A stretch of DNA of 10,284 nt from contig CAYTBK010000137.1 in assembly GCA_964436005.1 (NCBI GenBank), positions 1-10,284 of the forward strand, read 5' to 3'. Source of the DNA: JAGNHB01 sp964436005 (lineage in GTDB: Bacteria > Acidobacteriota > JAAYUB01). Position 1 is the first letter of the stretch. The number at the start of each line of letters is the position of its first letter. A program made the position numbers and the translations under genes. A model generated the notes under the pieces. The model made no database searches, was not told the DNA's origin, and saw nothing but the letters and a program-made list of their open reading frames with translations. This document shows, piece by piece, positions 1 to 5,474 of the stretch.

Positions 1-288
1 ACCCTGGTGGAGGTCGGCAACATCCTCATCGGCGCCTGCGTCGGCAAGGTCGCGGAAATGCTGGGCGACACCGTCACGTACGCCCCCCCCAGCGTCGTCA
101 TCGAGAACCACGCCAACGAGGCCCTGCCGGCCAGCCTTTTCGATCCCCACAGCACGGCCATCGTCCTCCGCACCGTGTTCAACTTCAACGAGAAGAACGT
201 GCAGGGCTTCCTCTTCCTGGTCACCAGCCTGGAATCCATCGAATGGCTGCAGGCGGCGCTGGCGAAGTTCCTCGAACAATATGAGTGA
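1..288 (+). CDS. CheX/CheC-type chemotaxis phosphatase, 3' part
   Basis: The gene begins left of the window; 95 residues are visible in frame 1 and it ends at TGA 286-288. Seen: near the left edge is E-V-G-N, and a Pro-Pro pair follows the Asn so that the second Pro is 22 residues further on. This matches the E-x2-N-x22-P part of the active-site signature of CheC/CheX/FliY aspartyl-phosphate phosphatases; the upstream S/D-x3 part of the signature lies outside the window. The short, alternating C-terminal strand-helix pattern also suits that fold. Known role of the family: cytoplasmic dephosphorylation of CheY-like response regulators. One E-N motif suggests a CheX-like single active site, but the N-terminal half is missing, so a two-site CheC or a fusion to a receiver domain cannot be excluded. 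Its last 8 bases overlap the start of the PAS-GGDEF gene, so the two are probably translationally coupled. Confidence 0.75.
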   Translation, partial: TLVEVGNILIGACVGKVAEMLGDTVTYAPPSVVIENHANEALPASLFDPHSTAIVLRTVFNFNEKNVQGFLFLVTSLESIEWLQAALAKFLEQYE

Positions 289-1219
289 ACTCCAGCAAAT
301 CTTCAACACGGTCAACATCGGGCTGGTCATCCTCGACACCGAACTGAAGGTGCGGTTGTGGAACCGCTGGATGTCTCTCCAGAGCGGCGTGGCCGAGGAA
401 AGCATCGTCGGCACCCCCCTCTTCGACACCTTTCCCAGCCTGAACAACCAGCGCTTCCTGCGCAACTGCAAATCCGTTCTCACGTTCGGCAATTTCATCT
501 TCTTTTCCCAGAAACTCCACGGCTACCTCTTCCCCTTCAAGGCGCCCCATTCCATCGAGTCGCGCTTCGAATTCATGCAGCAGAGCTGCACCATGGGGCC
601 GATCCGCGGCGAGGGCGGCAAGGTGGATTCGCTGTTCCTCTTCATCCAGGACGTCACCGAACTGGCGACCTACGAGAGAAAGCTCCTGGAAACGAACATG
701 CGCGACGGCCTCACGGGGATCTACAACCGCCGCCACCTCGACAGGCGCCTGAGCGAGGAATTCGAGCGCAGCCGGCGGTACGGCCGCAGCTTCAGCCTGA
801 TCGTCTGCGACATCGATTTCTTCAAGAAGGTGAACGACACCTACGGGCACAACTGCGGGGACTTCATCCTGAAGTCGGTGGCGGAGGCCATCGGATCGTC
901 GATCCGGAAGACCGACTGTTTCGCCCGCTTCGGCGGAGAGGAATTCTGCTGCCTGCTGCCCGAAACCGACCTCGAATCGGCGATGATCGTGGCGGAAAAG
1001 TTCCGCTGCGAAGTCGAGGGCCTGGACAACGAGTTCCAGGGCGCCAACGTGAAGGTCACCATCAGCCTGGGCGTCAGCGAACAGCGGGAATCGATGCCCA
1101 CGCCCGAGTCGCTCTTCGTGAAGGCAGACCAGGCGCTGTACCGGGCCAAGCAGACCGGGCGCAACCGGGCCGTCTCCATGCTCGAGGTGGAAGAGGATCC
1201 GGTCCAACAACATCCTTAA
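281..1219 (+). CDS. PAS-GGDEF diguanylate cyclase with I-site
   Basis: This 312-residue protein should make c-di-GMP from two GTP. Residues 1-125 look like a PAS sensor domain (opening QQIFNTVNIGLVILD-like strand, ending in FIQDVTE). A short helical linker at 127-140 leads to the GGDEF domain at about 140-300, opened by DGLTGIYNRR (142-151). The active-site loop GGEEF is intact at 218-222, and DIDFFKKVND (177-186) carries the metal and substrate residues. An RxxD inhibitory site, RKTD at 209-212, lies exactly five residues before GGEEF, so product inhibition is expected. No transmembrane segment or signal peptide is visible, so it is cytoplasmic. The ATG at 281 lies inside the end of the CheX-like gene (8-nt overlap) and has no clear Shine-Dalgarno, which fits coupled translation. 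What the PAS domain senses cannot be read from the sequence. Confidence 0.93.
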   Translation: MSELQQIFNTVNIGLVILDTELKVRLWNRWMSLQSGVAEESIVGTPLFDTFPSLNNQRFLRNCKSVLTFGNFIFFSQKLHGYLFPFKAPHSIESRFEFMQQSCTMGPIRGEGGKVDSLFLFIQDVTELATYERKLLETNMRDGLTGIYNRRHLDRRLSEEFERSRRYGRSFSLIVCDIDFFKKVNDTYGHNCGDFILKSVAEAIGSSIRKTDCFARFGGEEFCCLLPETDLESAMIVAEKFRCEVEGLDNEFQGANVKVTISLGVSEQRESMPTPESLFVKADQALYRAKQTGRNRAVSMLEVEEDPVQQHP

Positions 1220-1230
1220 TTTCCAACTTT

Positions 1231-2802
1231 ATGCCCCGCTCTCAGCAACCCTGCCCTGGTGCCTTTCCCAACGTCTTTCCGGACGCCGCCGGAGAGTTCG
1301 AGCGGTGCAGGCGCATTTTCAGGATCTTTGTCTTCGCTCACCTCGTGCTCTGGACCACGCTCCCGATCCTGCTGTACGCCTCCCCGCCGCTGGATGTGGT
1401 GGAGATCCGGTACCTGGGCCAGGAATGGCAGCTCGGCCACCACAAACACCCCCCCTTGACGGGTTGGATCGGCGAAAGTGCCGCGATTCTGTGCGGGGGA
1501 AGCGGTTGGGGCATCTATCTCCTTGCCCAGGTCGGGCTCCTGGCTGTCTTCTGGGCCGTGTGGCGGCTGGGTCGCGAGATGCTTTCTCCACCGGCCGCCC
1601 TGGTTGGCGCCTGCCTGTTGGAGTGCTGTTTCTACTACACTTTCAATACCGTCGAATTCAACAACAACATCGCCCTGTACCCATTCTGGTCCTTGACCAT
1701 CCTGTTTTTCTACCGGGCCGTGACGAGGCCCGGAAACTGGCCCTGGATCGCTGCGGGCCTGGCATTGGGGCTCGGCCTGCTGGTCAAGTACAGTGCCGCG
1801 CTGCTGGCCATCAGCATGCTTTCATTCCTGGTTTTCCACTACCAGGCACGACGCGCCTGGCGCCGGCCCGGACCCTATCTGATGGCCTTGACGGCGGCTC
1901 TGGTTTTCATCCCGCACTTCGTTTGGCTGGTCGGCAACCGGTTTCCCACTCTCGACTACATCTCCAAGCGTTCGGCGGACGGTCCGGCCCTTTATGGGCA
2001 CTTGCTCTGCCCCCTGGAATTCACCTGCGGGCAATTGCTGAACCTGCTTCCGATGGCCTTGGCCGCCCTCCCGCTGACGGGTTTTCCTTGGCGCCGGCGA
2101 CATTCCCGCCCGGAGGAGTCTTTCAAGCTCAGCTATCTGTCCACCGTAGTGTTGGGACCGTTTGCCACCTACTTCGCCATGGCCGCCATCCTCAATCGGA
2201 AGCTGAATATCGAATGGGGTTCTCATATCTGGATGTTCTCCGGCTTGCTCCTTCTCCTCTGTTTCGCCAGGAAGACCGGATGGCGTTCGATTCACGCCGC
2301 GCTGGCCCTGTGCGTCACCTTCGGGGTCGGCTTCGCTTCCGGCATGTTCTTTCATTTCATCGCCACCCCTCACGTCATGGGGTATCCGCTCCGCATGCAC
2401 TATCCCCAGGAAGCCATCGCCAGGGTAGCGAACCGCGCGTGGCACAAATTCCAGAAGGGGCCGTTGCCCATGGTGGCGGGCGATTGGTGGCTGGCCAGCC
2501 TGGCCGCCCTGGAAGGGTCGCAAAGGCCTCTCATCTATGGGGGTAGCGATTTGAACGCCCTGGATATGGGGCATCAGGAAACCGACCGCTTCTCGGACGA
2601 CGATCTTTTCGCGTCGGGAGGTGTCCTGCTCTGGGATGCGCAAGTGCATGGGCCGAGACCAGCAGAATTGTCCCACCGCTATCCTGCCGCCCTGTTCCTC
2701 AAACCAGTCCGGCTTCCCTACCAAACCGAAGCCGCCGTTGCGCCCTTGGAACTTGGCCTCGCCATTGTTCCGGCGGGCTCGCTGCGCGGCCCCGTCCGCT
2801 GA
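1231..2802 (+). CDS. GT39-family integral membrane glycosyltransferase
   Basis: A 523-residue polytopic membrane protein of the dolichyl/undecaprenyl-phosphate-mannose (PMT/ArnT-like) superfamily. Seen: TM1 at about 32-50, then a loop with PLDVVEIRYLGQEWQLG (53-69) followed directly by HKHPPLTGWIGE (71-82). The acidic pair and the KHPPL block are hallmarks of one bacterial GT39 branch. Further hydrophobic segments lie near 94-113, 120-135, 147-161, 170-201, 214-234, 265-284, 301-321, 331-346 and 354-378, with VKYSAALL (185-192) typical of the family. The C-terminal 140 residues are a soluble, presumably periplasmic domain. Expected role: transfer of a sugar from a lipid-phosphate donor to a lipid or protein outside the cytoplasm; the substrate is unknown. 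ATG 1231 is the only reasonable start (the next Met is at residue 117, past TM1), but no Shine-Dalgarno precedes it. The frame is open far upstream, but that stretch is an off-frame shadow of the GGDEF gene. Codons are less GC-biased than in the neighbours. Confidence 0.85.
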   Translation: MPRSQQPCPGAFPNVFPDAAGEFERCRRIFRIFVFAHLVLWTTLPILLYASPPLDVVEIRYLGQEWQLGHHKHPPLTGWIGESAAILCGGSGWGIYLLAQVGLLAVFWAVWRLGREMLSPPAALVGACLLECCFYYTFNTVEFNNNIALYPFWSLTILFFYRAVTRPGNWPWIAAGLALGLGLLVKYSAALLAISMLSFLVFHYQARRAWRRPGPYLMALTAALVFIPHFVWLVGNRFPTLDYISKRSADGPALYGHLLCPLEFTCGQLLNLLPMALAALPLTGFPWRRRHSRPEESFKLSYLSTVVLGPFATYFAMAAILNRKLNIEWGSHIWMFSGLLLLLCFARKTGWRSIHAALALCVTFGVGFASGMFFHFIATPHVMGYPLRMHYPQEAIARVANRAWHKFQKGPLPMVAGDWWLASLAALEGSQRPLIYGGSDLNALDMGHQETDRFSDDDLFASGGVLLWDAQVHGPRPAELSHRYPAALFLKPVRLPYQTEAAVAPLELGLAIVPAGSLRGPVR

Positions 2803-2835
2803 TGCGCAAGACGCGATGATCGACGCAGGCAGGCC

Positions 2836-3540
2836 TCAGGCCCTGACCCGCTCGACGGAGAGGACCATGACCCGGCTGGCGGGCCGGCCTTCTCCCGGCG
2901 GAACAGCCGTCACGGCCGAACGGAGGATGTGGAGAATCTTCTCGTCCCGGCCGTCGTTGGGCACGGCCCCCAGCAGGGCCACCTCGCCCTGCGGCGTGAT
3001 GTGAGCGGCGAAGTCGAGGTGGTCGGCATCCGGCGACAGCACGTCGGCCTCGGCCAGCCGGCTCATGAAGTCGCGGTCCAGGCCGGGCGAAGAAAAGTGA
3101 ACCGGTTCGGTGACCAGGTAGGAATTCCCGAAGAACCCGTCGTCGGACCCGCCGAGCACCTCGGTGATGAGCTGCGGCCGGTTCAGGGACAAGGCCGTGA
3201 ACGTGAGGGCCATCAGCACCAGGGGCGCCACGGCGGCGGCGATGCGCCCCATGGCCATCCTCCTGATGTTCATCAGGGCCAGAGGGCTGTCGGCAAACCA
3301 GGAAGGCAGGGGCCGCCGGGCCTGGAACCTCACCTTGGCCCGCAAGGTGAAAACCAGCTGGGTAGGCGCCTTCACTTTGGCCATGGCCGCCAGCTTCTCC
3401 CTGACCTGCCGCATCTGTTCCCGGTAGGCGCGGCAGGAAAGGCAACCCTCGAGGTGCCACTCCAGCCCGAAACGGCCATCGGCACCCAGGCCGCCGTCCA
3501 ATTCCTCGTGGATGGCTCTTCTGGCGTCACGACATTTCAT
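2836..3540 (-). CDS. Transmembrane zinc-finger anti-sigma factor
   Basis: A 234-residue membrane protein expected to hold the adjacent ECF sigma factor inactive until a signal arrives. Seen: an N-terminal cytoplasmic domain with H29-x3-C33-x2-C36, the ZAS/zf-HC2 zinc motif of group IV anti-sigma factors. A single transmembrane segment follows at about 98-119 (rich in A, L, V, M). The C-terminal part of about 115 residues would lie outside the membrane; I recognise no sensor domain in it. Its last third (182-232) reads as short strands and a helix, with a loose resemblance to a small alpha/beta or BON-like fold, which I do not assert. The ATG (3538-3540) overlaps the sigma factor stop as ATGA, and a strong GGAGG lies 5 nt upstream (3546-3550) inside the sigma gene. 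The pair is therefore co-transcribed and coupled. It ends 33 bp from the convergent glycosyltransferase gene. Confidence 0.88.
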   Translation of the reverse strand: MKCRDARRAIHEELDGGLGADGRFGLEWHLEGCLSCRAYREQMRQVREKLAAMAKVKAPTQLVFTLRAKVRFQARRPLPSWFADSPLALMNIRRMAMGRIAAAVAPLVLMALTFTALSLNRPQLITEVLGGSDDGFFGNSYLVTEPVHFSSPGLDRDFMSRLAEADVLSPDADHLDFAAHITPQGEVALLGAVPNDGRDEKILHILRSAVTAVPPGEGRPASRVMVLSVERVRA

Positions 3541-4184
3541 TGTCTCCTCCCCTTTCCCTGGAGCATCAGGTCGCGCATCCTTTCTCGCGCCCGCGACACA
3601 CGGCTTTTCACCGTGCCCTCGGACAGGCCGACGCTCCGGGCGATCTCCCCGTACCCCAGACCCTCCACGTCCTTCAGCACCAGGACGGTTCGGAGCTTCA
3701 CCGGCAGCATCTGCAACAGCCCCTGCACCATCTCGTCGGCTTCGTTGTCGAGGAGAATGCCGTCCGGCGAATCGTCCCGCTCCGACTCCTTCTCCAGGTT
3801 CAGCAGTGAATGGGCGGGCATCTCGCTGAAAACGTGCACGTTGAAAATCCGCCGGACCCTCCGCCAACGGATCTTGTTGCGGACCAGGTTGACGGTGATC
3901 TTGCAGATCCACGTTTTTGGGGAAGCGTCCCCCCGGAAAGAGCTCAGCCCCTTGTACACCTGCACGAAAACGTCCTGCGTCAGTTCCAGGGCGTCGTCAT
4001 GGTTGCCGAGCATGCGGAAAGCGAGCTGGAAAACAGTGTGTCGGTACTCCTGAAACAAGTCTTCAAAGCGAAAGTCGGCGGGGTCGAATCCTTCCAGAAC
4101 CTTCCGCGTTTCGGGGCCACCGGAGCGGCCCGCGGCGGGCGGGCTGTCGGCTCCTGATCGCTTCTCCGTTGGATGAGGTATCAC
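3537..4184 (-). CDS. ECF (RpoE-like) RNA polymerase sigma factor
   Basis: A 215-residue group IV sigma factor. Region 2 spans about 42-108: DLFQEYRHTVFQLAFRMLG, then HDDALELTQDVF (62-73, region 2.2, core polymerase contact), then the FRGDASPKTWICKITVNLV block (region 2.3/2.4, -10 recognition). A charged linker (131-150) leads to region 4 at about 152-206, with LPVKLRTVLVL and the helix-turn-helix YGEIARSVGLSEGTVKSRVSRAR (-35 recognition). About 35 unordered residues precede region 2, somewhat longer than usual. The start is GTG at 4182-4184, supported by GAGAGG 5 nt upstream (4190-4195). The stop overlaps the anti-sigma ATG by 4 nt. A close match to an RpoE-type promoter lies 38 nt upstream, so autoregulation is likely. 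The signal that releases the factor is unknown. Confidence 0.94.
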   Translation of the reverse strand: MIPHPTEKRSGADSPPAAGRSGGPETRKVLEGFDPADFRFEDLFQEYRHTVFQLAFRMLGNHDDALELTQDVFVQVYKGLSSFRGDASPKTWICKITVNLVRNKIRWRRVRRIFNVHVFSEMPAHSLLNLEKESERDDSPDGILLDNEADEMVQGLLQMLPVKLRTVLVLKDVEGLGYGEIARSVGLSEGTVKSRVSRARERMRDLMLQGKGRRQ

Positions 4185-4189
4185 GTCAA

Positions 4190-4195
4190 CCTCTC
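4190..4195 (-). promoter_or_regulatory. Shine-Dalgarno fixing the GTG start of the sigma gene
   Basis: Read on the - strand this is GAGAGG, five bases before GTG at 4182-4184. There is no ATG start nearby in this frame, so this site decides the start. Confidence 0.65.
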
Positions 4196-4222
4196 AGGCT
4201 CGCAGTATCATCACTCACTAAT

Positions 4223-4250
4223 ATTGACAGCGGCCGCCCCGAAAAGTTCC
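4223..4250 (-). promoter_or_regulatory. RpoE-type (ECF) promoter of the sigma/anti-sigma operon
   Basis: On the - strand GGAACTT (4244-4250) is followed after exactly 16 bases by TCAAT (4223-4227), with GT just before it, giving GTCAAT. The sigmaE consensus known from E. coli is GGAACTT, a spacer of about 16, then TCTAA/TCTGA, and many ECF -10 elements carry a GTC core. The predicted transcription start is near 4216, leaving a leader of roughly 32 nt before GTG at 4184. The site lies in the 105-bp gap after the isoaspartyl peptidase gene, so the sigma operon has its own promoter. The same 7-mer also occurs on this strand inside coding DNA at 265-271 and 998-1004, so the -35 match alone is not special; position, spacing and the -10 make the case. 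Confidence 0.62.
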
Positions 4251-4289
4251 CTGCTTTTTCTGGTTCCGACTCCGCGTTCCGGGCGCCGG

Positions 4290-5378
4290 TCAGTGGAGGA
4301 TCTTGACCTCGGCCTTCCCGTCTGCGCCCATCACCCCCCGGTACATGCCGGGCGTGTTGAAGCGCATGGTCACCTGCCCCTGAGCGTCCACGGCGATGAT
4401 GCCGCCTTCCCCGCCCCGGGCGGGGAGCTTCCCCATGACGACGGAATCCGCGGCCCTTTCCAACGATTCGCCCAGGTATTCCATCCGGGCGGCGACGTCG
4501 TAGGCCACCACGCCGCGAATGAAGTACTCCCCGTGCCCGGTGGCCGACAAGGCGCAGGTCCTGTCGGAGGCCCAGCACCCCGCCCCGATGATGGGCGAGT
4601 CGCCGATCCGACCGAAGCGCTTGTTGACCATGCCGCCCGTGGAGGTGGCCGCCGCGAGGTGCCCGCAGGCGTCCAGCGCCACGGCCCCGACGGTGCCGAA
4701 CTTCTTTTCTCCCGGCCCGCCGCCGGGCGGGGCGGCCGTGCCCCCAGACGCGGGCTTCGGGTCCGGAGACCGCCGCTTCGACCGTTCCTTCTCCTTGATC
4801 TCCAGCAATTGCTGCCAGCGTTTCTCGGTGAAGAAGTAGTCCGCCGTTTCGAGCGCGACGCCCGTTTCCCGCGCGAAAGCCTCGGCGCCTTCCCCCGCCA
4901 GCAGGACGTGGGGCGATTTCTCCATGACCTGGCGGGCCAGGCAGACGGGGTTCTTCACGTGGTGGACACCGGCCACGGCCCCGGCCTGCCCGGTTTGGCC
5001 GTCCATGATGGAGGCGTCCATCTCCACCTGCCCGTCGGCGTTGTAGACGGACCCCTTCCCGGCGTTGAACAGCGGCGAGTCCTCCAGCACGGTGACGGCG
5101 GCCTCCACGGCATCGAGGCTCGAACCGCCCGACCGGAGGATGGCGTGGCCCTTCTCCAGGGCCGTGCGCAGGGTCGCCTCGACGGCAGCCACTTCCTCCG
5201 GTTTCATGCTGGCAGGGTTTATCGCCCCAGCCCCGCCGTGGACGGCGATGACGAATGGCCGGCCCTTCGCGCCGGCATCGTTTCCTCCCGCCATGGCCGC
5301 GGCGGGGAGAACGCAGAGGAGCACCAGCAGCACCGAACGGGCCCCAAACCCCTTCCCGGACATGAATGAAGCGATCAA
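4290..5378 (-). CDS. Exported isoaspartyl peptidase / plant-type L-asparaginase (Ntn hydrolase)
   Basis: This 362-residue protein belongs to the IaaA-like N-terminal nucleophile hydrolases, which cleave isoaspartyl dipeptides and often L-asparagine after splitting themselves into alpha and beta chains. Seen: a signal peptide (hydrophobic 14-29, likely cut after AMA at 28-30); FVIAVHGGAGAI (42-53) opening the alpha chain; GGSSLDAVEAAV (84-95); and NAGKGSVYNADG (105-116). The self-cleavage site is FGTVGAVALD, with T229 as predicted nucleophile. Substrate-loop residues follow at TSTGGMVNKRFGRIGDSP (245-262), and GHGEYFIR is at 281-288. A Lys/Pro/Gly-rich linker (about 196-226) precedes the nucleophile, as in homologues where it is flexible. 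The start is TTG at 5376-5378, chosen because AGGAGG lies 6 nt upstream; ATG at 5363 would be about 21 nt from that site. The signal peptide makes it periplasmic or secreted. Confidence 0.93.
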   Translation of the reverse strand: MIASFMSGKGFGARSVLLVLLCVLPAAAMAGGNDAGAKGRPFVIAVHGGAGAINPASMKPEEVAAVEATLRTALEKGHAILRSGGSSLDAVEAAVTVLEDSPLFNAGKGSVYNADGQVEMDASIMDGQTGQAGAVAGVHHVKNPVCLARQVMEKSPHVLLAGEGAEAFARETGVALETADYFFTEKRWQQLLEIKEKERSKRRSPDPKPASGGTAAPPGGGPGEKKFGTVGAVALDACGHLAAATSTGGMVNKRFGRIGDSPIIGAGCWASDRTCALSATGHGEYFIRGVVAYDVAARMEYLGESLERAADSVVMGKLPARGGEGGIIAVDAQGQVTMRFNTPGMYRGVMGADGKAEVKILH

Positions 5379-5384
5379 GACAAA

Positions 5385-5390
5385 CCTCCT
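5385..5390 (-). promoter_or_regulatory. Shine-Dalgarno supporting a TTG start
   Basis: Read on the - strand this is a full AGGAGG six bases before TTG 5376-5378. It favours the rare start over ATG at 5361-5363, which is too far away and has no site of its own. Either start keeps the signal peptide. Confidence 0.7.
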
Positions 5391-5474
5391 GACAGAAGCG
5401 TGACGGGCCGGACACCCGTTTCGGTCATTTACCTGTCCGCAAGGGGCCGGCCGGAGGGGACACCGTTTCCCGGC

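Noticed and set aside
265..271. Further GGAACTT (- strand) as an ECF promoter, also at 998-1004
   Set aside because: Both are inside coding DNA of the + strand and have no gene downstream in the right direction.
221..1213. 330-codon open frame antisense to the PAS-GGDEF gene
   Set aside because: It mirrors a well-supported gene, has biased composition and no recognisable motif; long antisense frames are expected at this GC content.
358..1230. N-terminal extension of the glycosyltransferase frame back to 358
   Set aside because: The frame overlaps the GGDEF gene and translates to Arg/Pro-rich shadow sequence; recognisable protein begins after ATG 1231.
2803..2850. Bidirectional terminator between the convergent glycosyltransferase and anti-sigma genes
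   Set aside because: Only a 4-bp GGCC-TCA-GGCC stem is present, it overlaps the anti-sigma stop, and no T tract follows on either strand.
5409..5439. Inverted repeat CGGACA ... TGTCCG as a terminator after the protease
   Set aside because: Only 6-bp arms with a loop of about 19 nt and no T tract; also on the wrong side to end the protease transcript.
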